Origin: Desulfuromonadales bacterium
GTDB lineage: Bacteria; Desulfobacterota; Desulfuromonadia; Geobacterales; Pseudopelobacteraceae
Reading direction: 5' to 3'
Length of the DNA: 52,352 nucleotides
NCBI GenBank assembly: GCA_013377095.1
Contig: JACAAY010000025.1
Span: 1-52,352, forward strand
Shown: positions 15,136-24,021 of the stretch, piece after piece
Layout: each line of letters opens with the position of its first letter
Position numbering within the stretch: position 1 is the first letter of the stretch
Program-made: the position numbers and the translations under genes
Notes under the pieces: model-generated
Told to the model about the DNA's origin: nothing
The model's database searches: none
What the model saw: only the letters and a program-made list of their open reading frames with translations

Positions 15136-17144
15136 CCTGTTAGCCCATGGGGCTGGAGCGGTTCGCCTGACGTAGTGAGCGTGGACTCAACAGCTGTTGA
15201 CATCCGTATCATTCCCCGGAAGGCATCTTCCAGATTCCCCGCAAAACGCTCCGCTGCGCACAGGGGAGAAGCAAGCAAGGTCTGCCTGAGAGTACTCCGT
15301 AATGCGGAAAGCCCCTCCAGGTCAGCGGCAAGTTTCCGGGCCCGTTCCCGGTAATCCTTGATCGATTCAGCCACCCAATCGTCCAGCCCGACCGATTTCA
15401 TGACCAGTTCCCCGTTGTGGCCGTACATTCCCCGGGACATCTTCAGAGTCAAAGTGGGCACACCCATCCAGAGCGCCTCGCAAGTCGTCGTCAACCCCGG
15501 AAAGGGAAAGGGGTCGAGGCAGAAATCCACCTCCTGATATGCCGCCAGGTACTCCTCACGGTCGGATGCCCCGGCGAAGCGGAGACGGGCCGGGTCGATA
15601 CCGCATTTCCGAAAACGTTGTTGAAATACCTCCCGTTCAGTTTCATGATCAAAGTTCCGGTATTTCATCAGCAGAACCGAATCCGGAACATCCCGCAGGA
15701 TGTCCGACCAGCAGGTGATGACCGAGTCATTGAGCTTGGCAGGGTAGTTGAAGCAGCCAAAGGTGATAAAGCCATTGTGCAGTGCCGGAAGACCGGTAAT
15801 CGGTATATCTCCAGCAGGCGGTGTGAAGCAGACATAGGTTTCGGGCAGTCGCCAGACCTTCTCAGTATAGAATTGTTCTTCCCCAGGAGGGACGGTGACC
15901 GGATCGGCTAGGATGAAGTCCATGGCATCAAGCCCGGTGGTGTTGGCGTATCCCAGCCAGGTTGCCTGCACTGGAGCCGGTTTGCGGGCAAAGGTCAGGA
16001 GGCGGTTGCCATTGGAATGCCCTGAGAGGTCAATCAGAAGATCAATCCCGTCCAGCCGGATCCGCTCCGCCAGTTGCTCATCCGTTATCCCGCTGACTGT
16101 TACCCACTCATCGAAGCAGGAGCTGATACGATCGCTCAAAGAATCTTTCATCGTCTGGTTTGCATAGGCTATCAGGGTCAGAGAGTCCCGGTTGAGATGC
16201 CTGAGGACCCCTTCCAGGAAATACCCCACCGGGTGGTTGTGGAGGTCGGCTGAAACGAAGCCGATTTTGAGTTTTCCTCCCGGTTGGAGGGCCTGTTCTT
16301 CGGTATTCCGCACTGTCTGCAATGGGGCTTCGAACTTCGCCGCAAACTGCCGTGCTGTTGCAAACAACTCATCGCTACTGATTGAATACGCATACTGCAG
16401 CGTCATCAGGAGCGCACAATAGGTACCACTGAAATCAGGGTCGATGGATTGAGCCCTGCCATAGCAGGAAATGGCTTCATTGAGCCGACCCTGGCTGTTA
16501 TAGGCAGAGCCCATGTTGATCAGTGCCGCTGAAGATTTCGGTTGTAACGTCAGTGCCCGTTGACAGCAGATGATAGCTTCACTGTTGCTCCCCGTGACCC
16601 GCAGAGAGTAGGCAAGCTTGTAGAGGGTGGAAAAGTCGGCTTCATCCTCAACTGCCCTTCGAAGGCAGGGAATAGCTTCGTAATGTCTGTCCAGGTCATA
16701 GAGGATGTTACCGAGGTTGGTGTTGACCTGTACTGAATCCGGGACCAACGCCAGTGCCGAGCGGTAACAGGCAAACGCTTCCTCGGTCCTGCCCAACTCC
16801 TTGAGTGCGTTCCCAAGGTTGTTGCAGGCTCCGGCAAAGGCGGGTTCGATGGTCAGGGCCCGTTGATAACAGAAAACAGCCTTATCGAGCAGCCCCTGCT
16901 CCTTGTAGGTAATTCCCAGATTGTTCCAGGCCCCGGCAAAATCTGGATTGATGTGCAGGGCGCGCTCATAGCAAAGGATGGCGTCAATGAACCTGCCCTG
17001 GTCCGCAAGCGAATTACCCTGCTCGTTGAAAAACTCGGCCGAAGAAGGCAAAAAGTCTCTATCCGAAACACCGGTACCACAGCAGTGCTTGTTTTTCCTG
17101 CCGCTGCCGCAGGGGCAGGGCTTATTGCGGCCGATCTTGGTCAT
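15120..17144 (-). CDS. SEC-C / TPR / O-GlcNAc transferase-like (GT41) protein
   Basis: A 674-aa protein. The N terminus carries a SEC-C zinc motif (C10, C12, C21, C22). Residues ~33-270 hold seven or so TPR units of the ALxxxPxxAxxxxNLG type. From ~290 the GT41 (SPINDLY/OGT) catalytic region begins: FVSADLHNHPVGYFLEG, the DLSGHSNGNRL loop near 370, CFNYPAKL near 455, LDPFPFPGLTTTCEALWMGVP near 555, and TLKMSRGMYGHNG. Family enzymes transfer GlcNAc or other sugars from a nucleotide donor to Ser/Thr of proteins, or act in glycan synthesis. SEC-C may bind metal or the ribosome. The target is unknown; the large secreted Ser/Thr-rich proteins nearby are only suggestive. Confidence 0.85.
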   Translation of the reverse strand: MTKIGRNKPCPCGSGRKNKHCCGTGVSDRDFLPSSAEFFNEQGNSLADQGRFIDAILCYERALHINPDFAGAWNNLGITYKEQGLLDKAVFCYQRALTIEPAFAGACNNLGNALKELGRTEEAFACYRSALALVPDSVQVNTNLGNILYDLDRHYEAIPCLRRAVEDEADFSTLYKLAYSLRVTGSNSEAIICCQRALTLQPKSSAALINMGSAYNSQGRLNEAISCYGRAQSIDPDFSGTYCALLMTLQYAYSISSDELFATARQFAAKFEAPLQTVRNTEEQALQPGGKLKIGFVSADLHNHPVGYFLEGVLRHLNRDSLTLIAYANQTMKDSLSDRISSCFDEWVTVSGITDEQLAERIRLDGIDLLIDLSGHSNGNRLLTFARKPAPVQATWLGYANTTGLDAMDFILADPVTVPPGEEQFYTEKVWRLPETYVCFTPPAGDIPITGLPALHNGFITFGCFNYPAKLNDSVITCWSDILRDVPDSVLLMKYRNFDHETEREVFQQRFRKCGIDPARLRFAGASDREEYLAAYQEVDFCLDPFPFPGLTTTCEALWMGVPTLTLKMSRGMYGHNGELVMKSVGLDDWVAESIKDYRERARKLAADLEGLSALRSTLRQTLLASPLCAAERFAGNLEDAFRGMIRMSTAVESTLTTSGEPLQPHGLTGQDAA

Positions 17145-17243
17145 GATAGTTCCTTGTGTTCACTGCATTTTCTAAGGTCCATCTTACCCTTGATAAGGAG
17201 GGGTGAAAATATGATCATTTCGAATTGAGTTTTTTTCAGCAAA

Positions 17244-17278
17244 CAGGGGGTACGGAATATCATATTCCGTACCCCCTG
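17244..17278. terminator. 17-bp perfect inverted repeat downstream of 17329-18693
   Basis: CAGGGGGTACGGAATAT (17244-17260) and its exact complement (17262-17278) are separated by one base. It sits about 50 bp after the stop at 17329 and about 100 bp upstream of the divergently placed 17144 start. T runs are weak, so it may be a terminator or an RNA-stabilising hairpin. Confidence 0.6.
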
Positions 17279-17328
17279 CGTATTTCATGAAGCCTGTCCT
17301 CATAACACCTCGTAGGGCTGGTTCGTAG

Positions 17329-18693
17329 TTACATGATAATTATCCGGTCCACTATCAATGAGCCTAATCGTACGACCAACTGACCGTGTATCGTAGTGTA
17401 ACCATTGTTCGAAGCGTACGTAGGATCATAACCGCCCATCAGAGAGAGGTCTACCGCTCGATTGAGGGTCAGGCTGCTCTCACTGAAGGTGGCAGCCTGA
17501 GCCTGAATGGTATCCCCGGACGGGATTGTTGTGTCATCGAACGCACCTTGCAGCGACCCGTAATACTGAGTCGTGCCGCTTAGCTTGATCAATTGCAGGC
17601 TGTCAAAGGTGGCAATCACGTCCTGCGCCGCGCTCATGTTTACCTTGCAGGATTGGGTAGCCTGGATGGGGGTGCAGGTACCCGTTCCCGACCAGCTGTT
17701 GAAAACGGAGCCGAAGCTTTCTGTGGCGGTCAGGACGACATCTACCCCGGAATTGAAGTTTGCCGGTGAACAGGTGGTTCCGCTACCACCGGTGCAGTTG
17801 ATCCCGGAAAGATCGCTGTTGACCGAGCCGCTGCCATTGCCGGAAAACGTGACAGAAAGGGGATACGTTTTAATAGAGGCCGAACAGCTGGCAGCTGTGC
17901 CGCCATTCTGTCCCGCACAGCTCCACGACCATGGCCCGCTTCCGGTTACCGCGCTTGCGGAACCAGCGGAACAGAGGTTGTTGGTTGGGATGGTATCAAA
18001 TGCTTGGGTGTTGGAAGAGCCGCAGACCCCGTTCACCGGTGTGGGAGCGCTGGCGGTTATGGTGGTGGAGCCGTCGGCATTGGTAGTAATAGTGCCGACC
18101 GGAACCCCCACACTGTTAGTTGTGGAGGCGTTGATGAAATAATACAGAGTCTGGGATACAGGCGAAGCGCTCGGATTTCCCACCAGCGAAGCCAGGCTGG
18201 ACTCGATTGTGGAAGTTGCGTTCAGGGAGGTGCCAAGACGTCCCTGGCTGGCTGACATCTTTCCTCTGTAGGAGTTTAAGTTACTCTGGACTCCTGTAAA
18301 AACACCGTTGGCGTCGGGGGTTAGAGAACTGTAGTAGTTGTACACGGATGAGGAAGTGTTTGTAAGCGTATTGTAAGCCAAAGTGCCTGTCATGACGGGT
18401 GCGTTGGCGTTGCCACTTGTGGCCCAAACTTCTTTTGTGGTGCGGTTGATGGCGAAATAGCCGGCATACAGGTTGTTGGCGTTGATGGCTGAAAGAGCAT
18501 CCCCTGCGATGGTGTGGGTGCCGATCAGCAGAGTTGAGATGCTACCCAGGTCGGTGAGTTGTTCATTGGTACCGGTTGTGCGCTCATAGACCACGCGGAT
18601 CAGTTCCAGATCGGCAATTGCAGCCAGGGCACTGCCGGTGAATGCCATGGTAAAAACAAAGGTTGCCATAATTGTGGTGAGTTTTTTGTACAT
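17329..18693 (-). CDS. Secreted surface protein: shared N-domain plus InlB-like repeat and beta-helix end
   Basis: A 454-aa protein with a signal peptide (cleavage after GSALA, residue ~24). Residues ~25-200 are a close paralogue of the protein at 24022-24735 (same ELIRVVYERTTGT, EQLTDLGSI, ATSGNANAPVMTGTLA and YRGK-SASQGRLGT stretches). The C-terminal part differs. It has a Cys-containing GSGPWSWSC module near 245-275 and a divergent InlB B-repeat (LSVTFSGNGSGSVNS...FNSWSG...ATF) near 278-370. The terminal segment, with GGYDPTY and TTIHGQL, is like the start of a beta-helix. There is no sorting tail. It may be truncated, since the protein stops where such beta-helix proteins usually continue. 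Confidence 0.7.
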   Translation of the reverse strand: MYKKLTTIMATFVFTMAFTGSALAAIADLELIRVVYERTTGTNEQLTDLGSISTLLIGTHTIAGDALSAINANNLYAGYFAINRTTKEVWATSGNANAPVMTGTLAYNTLTNTSSSVYNYYSSLTPDANGVFTGVQSNLNSYRGKMSASQGRLGTSLNATSTIESSLASLVGNPSASPVSQTLYYFINASTTNSVGVPVGTITTNADGSTTITASAPTPVNGVCGSSNTQAFDTIPTNNLCSAGSASAVTGSGPWSWSCAGQNGGTAASCSASIKTYPLSVTFSGNGSGSVNSDLSGINCTGGSGTTCSPANFNSGVDVVLTATESFGSVFNSWSGTGTCTPIQATQSCKVNMSAAQDVIATFDSLQLIKLSGTTQYYGSLQGAFDDTTIPSGDTIQAQAATFSESSLTLNRAVDLSLMGGYDPTYASNNGYTTIHGQLVVRLGSLIVDRIIIM

Positions 18694-19315
18694 GTCTGTA
18701 ATCCTTGTGTTTTAAAATATGTACTCTCGATTAATCGTATTGAGGCATCTTTAATGGCCAAGTTCGATCCAAGCAGGCAGCCAATGCGTATCGATATGTT
18801 CCCTGCTGACAACTCGGTCATAACGCAGTTGGTCATTTACGCATATTGTTTCTATATTGCATGCCTGCCGAGGTTAGCCTTGTAAATTTTTTCGTATCTT
18901 AGCATTCAAACGTTACAGGCAATGTTCAGTTGCGTGAATAATGCGCAAAATATCTTCCTGCCACGTGCCGCAGGCACAGTGTTTGATAAGCATGTTATAG
19001 GCAACTGGATATGTTTCGGGGATGAATTCATGGATGAAAGAGGATGGATACGGATACTAATAATGAATCCGATTAAGCATCATTCTTGTATGATCCACGA
19101 TAAGCGCTTCTTATAATGTTCTCTGTCCGACTGGACATGGCAGTTTGATTTATTACTGGGTCGATAGAGCCCGCGCTCCAGCTATAAAAATACCAAAAGG
19201 TTGTCCGGTTGTAACCCGATTGTTATAGTAATATGCTATGCATAAGAAACGCATTTCATGGACAGCGGGCAATTAATTGCAGCATGTGCTGTATAAATAA
19301 CGGAATGGACTGATT
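18694..19315. other. 622-bp gap between divergent surface-protein genes
   Basis: No convincing gene. On the minus side a candidate promoter TTGGCC-16-TACGAT precedes 18693. On the plus side TTGTAA (19209-19214), 17 bases and TATGCT (19232-19237) could serve the gene at 19316, and TTGTAAC/TTGTTAT repeat at an 11-bp step (19209, 19220). The remainder is A/T-richer than its surroundings and shows no structure I can name. Confidence 0.4.
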
Positions 19316-20479
19316 ATGAATATTTTTACAACCCCGTTCACCGAATACCGCTTTTATTACGTTCCGGGCCGTCGATGGTCAGTGTTGCAGGGCGCGCTGT
19401 TTCTACTGCTCTTCATCATTACACCGTTCAGTGCTCGTGCCGAGACGGTCGTATCGGCTATTTTCAATAACCAGGGGTCCTTCAGTATTGCTGCCAATAA
19501 CGTGAACCGAATGACTGCGGTCGAGATCCGCATCGATTATCAGAGCGACGACCCCACGTCGCCCGTGGTGAGCAGTTCGTATCTCGACCTCTCCTCACAG
19601 ACTGAATCCGCACCCGGGTCTCTTGTGCTCCCGCTCAAGAGCCCCAAGCCGCTAAGCGGTTATGTATCGTTGGCGATTGTGCGGCTTCGGGGAAGTATCA
19701 CATTTCTCTCGGCCATTGTGCGCAATGTGGACGGCACGGTTGTGACTCCCCAGGTCTCGTTCAGTAACCCTAGCCAGGAAAAACTGGACGAATGGACTGC
19801 TCAGAGGGAAAAAGACAATCAATCTGATAGGTCAAAATCTAATAATTCCGAACAGGCACTAGTGACGAATGGTAAAGAATCCAAGCCAATACCTCAATCT
19901 AACAGCATTCTTCCAGCCATTGCGTTACCGGTCAAAGTTGTCGCTCCGACTCCAGACGCAGGGTCTTCTGACAACAAAGCTGAACGTTTGTCAAAAGCGG
20001 AAGAAGTACAAAGTCTGCCAAAATTCACCCGCCGTGAGAGCCTGTTTGATCGTTTCAGTGCAACGTTCGGTCAGCGGTCACCGGCTGTGCTGGCTGAATT
20101 GCTGCGGTTAAACCGGTCCGAAGTAATTCAGGAACCTCCCCTGCAACTCTCCGATGGCAGTTCCAGTCTTAGACTGAGGATCAAGACACCGGAAAACAGT
20201 GCGCGGGCTTCACAATTCTTCATCGCCGGCGGCTCATGCACCGACCTGAAGATCGCTGAAAACGGCAACTGGATTCTTGAGATCGTGCCTGAGCGGGGAG
20301 CGCACAATGTTTCGGTCACGGTCCTGGCTGGAAAAGAGGCGATCGAGTTTCCCCTGGCCGTGGTACCACCCTTGGCACTGTTCGAAGCTGCTGCTACCTC
20401 AGACCCTGTCCTGACCCAGTTTGTCAAAGCTGCCAACGAACTGCTTAGCTCGAACAAAACTCTGACTGCTGTGAAATAG
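19316..20479 (+). CDS. Secreted protein of unknown function
   Basis: A 387-aa protein with a long signal peptide (Arg-rich start, hydrophobic LFLLLFIITPF core, cleavage near SARAE, residue ~43). Residues 45-165 are predicted beta-strands with a cohesin-like alternation, possibly a carbohydrate- or surface-protein-binding fold. Residues 165-245 are a hydrophilic Ser/Asn/Lys/Gln linker. Residues ~290-365 form a second beta-rich domain. No catalytic motif or sorting tail is visible. It is preceded by the weak promoter noted for the gap and followed by a gene-free stretch and the IS element. The function is unknown. Confidence 0.55.
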   Translation: MNIFTTPFTEYRFYYVPGRRWSVLQGALFLLLFIITPFSARAETVVSAIFNNQGSFSIAANNVNRMTAVEIRIDYQSDDPTSPVVSSSYLDLSSQTESAPGSLVLPLKSPKPLSGYVSLAIVRLRGSITFLSAIVRNVDGTVVTPQVSFSNPSQEKLDEWTAQREKDNQSDRSKSNNSEQALVTNGKESKPIPQSNSILPAIALPVKVVAPTPDAGSSDNKAERLSKAEEVQSLPKFTRRESLFDRFSATFGQRSPAVLAELLRLNRSEVIQEPPLQLSDGSSSLRLRIKTPENSARASQFFIAGGSCTDLKIAENGNWILEIVPERGAHNVSVTVLAGKEAIEFPLAVVPPLALFEAAATSDPVLTQFVKAANELLSSNKTLTAVK

Positions 20480-20758
20480 TTACATCTCACCCCGGTAAAA
20501 GCGCCCGGCATACTGACTGAGAAACAATCGTTCATCATAAAATATCAGCGTTACCCCTCCGACCCCACACTTGGTATTTTTCCTGATTCCGGATCGTGCT
20601 CTTGAATACAATTGGAAATAAAAGTCGTGCACTAATAATCGGATTGAATCACACAAAAGCCGCTTATTAAATTAGATGCTCATGTCGAATGAACTCTCAA
20701 CCCTCCGTACAAAACCAGCCAACCGGTTTCTTGCCTTGGAATACAAAAAATATTCGAC
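20480..20758. other. Gene-free stretch left of the insertion sequence
   Basis: About 280 A/T-rich bases with no supported gene, hairpin terminator or known RNA. Joined to 22381-22519 across the insertion it still gives no coding frame I can support, so the IS seems to have landed in intergenic DNA. Confidence 0.4.
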
Positions 20759-20762
20759 CTAG

Positions 20763-22376
20763 GAGCCTGTCTGACTTGCGCTTGAGATCATGAACAAGCC
20801 AGTCTGCTCAATTTTGATTTTTATTGTATGCCGGCCATCTGTACCAGACTAATCTTGTTTGCCGGTTGCTTTCGGTGAATATCAGGGTCGCAACAGATCT
20901 TTCTTAACCTATTTTGCCAGCACATGAAGCCTTTTTATGTTCCAGGCGATGCAGACAAGATCCCATTCGCCTTGTACTGCTTCATATCCACGTAATAGGA
21001 ACGATCGGAACCCCAAGACCGACTTGATAATGCCGAATACCGGCTCAATAGTGCGTTTTCTTGCTGCGTAGACTTCTTTACCAACTACTGTTGTAAGACG
21101 ATGCTTCATTCTGGTAACCGCATCGACATCGTCCGGAAGCGGTGGCGGTTCACGGAATCTATCCCATAGCGGTTGGTTGTGGCTTTGTCGGTCAACAGCG
21201 ATGTACGGGGTGATCTGCTCTTGTTCACAGGCAGCTACGTTTGTTTCGCTGAAGTAGCCGCAGTCGGCAATGAATTCCGTTACACTGCCAAGTGCCTCCG
21301 GCAATGCTGTAATGTTTTCCAGTGCCGTAGTTACTTCCTGCTTGTCGTTTGTGTGCTGAGTAACATGTTTAGCAACTATCAGCATTGTTTTCGTGTCAAC
21401 TCCTGCCTGGGCATTGTACGCCTGTTCAAAGCCGCCACCAGAGGTTGGCATGATGCGTGATTCGCTATCGTTCAGATTGACCTGGTCTTTGGCTGTAGGA
21501 CCGGCTGTCGGCGGTTTTGGTTTTTTGCCGCCAGGCTTCTTTCCGGTTTCACGCTCCTTTTTGGCACGCTCGGCCGCACGTCGTTCAATCTCGTTCTTGG
21601 CTGCAGCTATCGCTGCAAGACGCTTCGTACGACGTTCAAGCTCTTCGGGAATGCTCATGCCATCGGGGATGTCCGCTTTATCCGCAGCATCGGCCTTCTT
21701 GAGCAGCTCAGCCACTTCTGCTTTGAGTTGTGCTTCCAGCTTGTTGGCGTGTTCATAGCTCAGAGCTTTGTGCTTGGATGCGTTGGCTTTGACCTTGGTT
21801 CCGTCCAGGCTGACCGTTCCGAGTTTCAGAACATCCATCTCATGGGCGATCATCAGTATTTTTACGAACAACCCTTTGAGGTCAGGTAAAAATCGACGCC
21901 GGAAACTGGCAATCGTATCGTGATCGGGATGGCTGTTAGCTGCTATAAAGCGGAAAGCCACCGAGTCGTACGTGCTGCGCTCCAGCTTGCGACTCGAGAA
22001 GACTCCTGTGGCATATCCGTAAAACAGGAGCGCAACCAACATCTCCGGATTGTAAGGCTGAGAACCACGACCGGAATAAGATGCTTTCAAAGAACGAAGG
22101 TCGAGTTGTTCAACGATATCGACTACAAACCGGGCCAAGTGCCCTTCGGGTAGCCAGTCCTGAACCGATGGAGGTAAAAGGAAAAGGGTTTCTCTGTCAA
22201 CGTCAGCAAATGTTACCTTCATGCACCGTGCCCCTTAATTAACCAGCTGATTTACAAGGGAAATATAACACGGCACGGAGGGACAACACAAGCATAAACA
22301 GCAACAAATGCAAGTCAAATCAGCATGTTAAGTAAAAAACGAAGCAGGAGCTGAACGGACTAAGTCCGACAGGCTC
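20763..22376 (-). mobile_element. IS1182-family insertion sequence, complete
   Basis: A 1614-bp element bounded by terminal inverted repeats GAGCCTGTCTGACTT (from 20763) and GAGCCTGTCGGACTT (reverse of 22376 leftward), one mismatch in 15. CTAG on both sides (20759-20762 and 22377-22380) is the 4-bp palindromic target duplication typical of the family. It contains a single intact transposase gene, so the element looks recent and possibly active. Confidence 0.9.
20909..22222 (-). CDS. IS1182-family DDE transposase
   Basis: A 437-aa intact transposase. It begins with the family N-terminal signature (LLPPSVQDWLPEGHLARFVVDIVEQLDL), then RGSQPYNPEMLVALLFYGYATGVFSSRKLE. The catalytic Asp is in VSLDGTKVKANASKHKALSYEH, a second in FIADCGYFSETN, and the terminal Glu in RKRTIEPVFGIIK. 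A charged helical Lys/Ala insertion (about residues 165-245) is normal for the family. It cuts and pastes the surrounding element. Confidence 0.93.
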   Translation of the reverse strand: MKVTFADVDRETLFLLPPSVQDWLPEGHLARFVVDIVEQLDLRSLKASYSGRGSQPYNPEMLVALLFYGYATGVFSSRKLERSTYDSVAFRFIAANSHPDHDTIASFRRRFLPDLKGLFVKILMIAHEMDVLKLGTVSLDGTKVKANASKHKALSYEHANKLEAQLKAEVAELLKKADAADKADIPDGMSIPEELERRTKRLAAIAAAKNEIERRAAERAKKERETGKKPGGKKPKPPTAGPTAKDQVNLNDSESRIMPTSGGGFEQAYNAQAGVDTKTMLIVAKHVTQHTNDKQEVTTALENITALPEALGSVTEFIADCGYFSETNVAACEQEQITPYIAVDRQSHNQPLWDRFREPPPLPDDVDAVTRMKHRLTTVVGKEVYAARKRTIEPVFGIIKSVLGFRSFLLRGYEAVQGEWDLVCIAWNIKRLHVLAK

Positions 22377-22519
22377 CTAGAAAGGACGGTGGACAGAGGG
22401 ATGTTTGAATGTTTCGAGGTTCGATTTGCTTGCCATCTTCTGTGGTGTGTGCGCTTGATATTGTAAATGCCGACCCGAATGTTTTTTTGAATACTCGCAA
22501 TCAACTTGCGACAGCATAC

Positions 22520-22547
22520 AAAAAAAGGGCCTCCGTTGCGGAGGCCC
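22520..22547 (-). terminator. Rho-independent terminator of the PstS-like gene
   Basis: GGGCCTCCG (22527-22535) pairs with CGGAGGCCC (22539-22547) around TTG. In the minus direction it is followed by seven T (A 22520-22526), 34 bp after the stop at 22581. Confidence 0.88.
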
Positions 22548-22580
22548 TGTTGATCACATTGCAGGAAGGAAAAGTATAGA

Positions 22581-23903
22581 TTACGGCAGCATCGGGATGG
22601 AAGCGCCAACATAAGCAGGATAGGTATTGTCGGCAGATTTATTGTACTTCATCTCGGCTACTGCGGCCCAGTAGTTGGCCTTGGAAGCAGGTACATTGGC
22701 CGGGTCTTGGGCATAGGCAACCAAGTCGGCTGCCAGGCCGGTGGTGGGGCCATTGGTATAGAGCCAGGCGTTGCTGTAGAAGTCATACAGACCGTTACGG
22801 ATGGCGGTGCGGGTCGGGTAGAAGCCATTGTACTTGAGCTGCTTGACGTTCTGGCTGGTGTTTGCAACGCCAACAGCCTGGTCGCCATCAGCATAGCCGA
22901 TGGCGCCGATCAGGCTGCCGGTAGGGGTTGCGGTGGTGGCGCCGTTGATGCACTTGATCTCGTCGCCGGAACCCTGGTTGAACCAAACGCTACCTGCAGA
23001 TTCTGATGTGGCAATACCAGCGCCCCAGCTTGTGTTCATGACTGCCAGGTCGAGCGTGGCGTGGGTGCCGGAGCCGGCGTGACGCAGGCAGGCAACCACC
23101 GGCTGGGCGGTGAAGTAGGAGCCCAGGTCGGACCAGTCGCCAACCTGCTGCGAGAAGATCATGGCGGCTTCTTCGCGGGAGATGTTGGTGATGGTGGCGG
23201 CGGCGCCGCAGGTTCCGGTTGCATTGGCAGGGGCGGTATCGCAGTCGGTGTTGGCGAGGCAGTAGTTGCCGACCAGGCCGGCGGTGCAAGTCTTTGCGGT
23301 TACTGCACTGTTAACAAAGAAGCCGAAGGGCACAACCACGGTGTTGTTCGGGGTCAGGCCGGCGGTGCTGACGCCGGAAAAGGATGCGCTAAATGCGCCG
23401 CCACCCATGGGGCCGAGTTTCTGGCCGCTGGAGTTCTGGGCGAGGGATTCACCGGCCACGTCGGAAGTGCCGACATGTACCTGTTTGCAAACCAGCGTGG
23501 AGGAAGAGGCATACATCAGGCGCTCGCCGTTGGCCACGTTGCAACCGGTTGCCAGGGTGGCATCCTGGGGGGCCTGCTTGGAAACGGCCAGGACACCTTC
23601 GGCGGAGGCGATGCCGGAGTAGCGGATGTCCAGGTCGCGATGGCCAGTGGCGGCATTGACCGGTACCAGGGTGCTGGTGCAGTTGGTGGCGGAAACAAAG
23701 CCGTGTTTGCCGCCGTTGTTGACCGCAGCGCCGGCGGTGCAGCCGAGGCGGGACGAGGCATAGTGCTGGCCCTGGGCATTCCAGTAGGTGTACTGGGCCG
23801 AGGCGCCGTAGATGTTCAGTTCGGCAGGAGCGGCCTGGGCAACGCCTGCGATGGCAAGCAGGGCAGCGGTGGCGGTCAGGGCTGTCATTTTCATGTTTTT
23901 CAT
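22581..23903 (-). CDS. PstS-like periplasmic substrate-binding protein
   Basis: A 440-aa protein with a signal peptide (cleavage after GVAQA, residue ~24). The mature part starts LNIYGASAQYTYWNA, where PstS-type phosphate binders have the first anion-binding loop. VFSQQVGDWSDLG-like sequence near 255 and CLRHAGSGTHATLD near 282 match the second PstS anion loop (R-x-x-GSGT). It has six or more Cys, possibly disulfide-bonded. It belongs to a PBP-like family related to PstS; the ligand is not proven. No pst permease or ATPase gene is present, so it may act as a stand-alone scavenger. It follows a sorting-tail protein gene on the same strand with an intervening hairpin. Confidence 0.68.
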   Translation of the reverse strand: MKNMKMTALTATAALLAIAGVAQAAPAELNIYGASAQYTYWNAQGQHYASSRLGCTAGAAVNNGGKHGFVSATNCTSTLVPVNAATGHRDLDIRYSGIASAEGVLAVSKQAPQDATLATGCNVANGERLMYASSSTLVCKQVHVGTSDVAGESLAQNSSGQKLGPMGGGAFSASFSGVSTAGLTPNNTVVVPFGFFVNSAVTAKTCTAGLVGNYCLANTDCDTAPANATGTCGAAATITNISREEAAMIFSQQVGDWSDLGSYFTAQPVVACLRHAGSGTHATLDLAVMNTSWGAGIATSESAGSVWFNQGSGDEIKCINGATTATPTGSLIGAIGYADGDQAVGVANTSQNVKQLKYNGFYPTRTAIRNGLYDFYSNAWLYTNGPTTGLAADLVAYAQDPANVPASKANYWAAVAEMKYNKSADNTYPAYVGASIPMLP

Positions 23904-23966
23904 GGTGAATCTCCTTAGGTTTGGAGTGTCTGCAAAAAGAGTGGTTGAGTGAGTGTCTGATTTTTT

Positions 23967-24012
23967 ATTCTGCCCCGTTCCCTGGGCGGAACCGATGGGA
24001 ATGGGGCAGAAT
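23967..24012 (-). other. Long intercistronic hairpin without T run
   Basis: ATTCTGCCCC (23967-23976) pairs perfectly with GGGGCAGAAT (24003-24012), extended by GTTCCC/GGGAAT, a 16-bp stem. In the minus direction it is followed by A residues, not T, so it is unlikely to be a full terminator. Between two codirectional genes it may stabilise the upstream message or reduce read-through. Confidence 0.55.
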
Positions 24013-24021
24013 GTATATCAG

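Noticed and set aside
23061..23918. 285-codon Gly-rich frame antisense to the PstS-like gene
   Set aside because: Its composition simply mirrors the Ala/Thr-rich codons of the real gene, which has a signal peptide, ribosome site and terminator.
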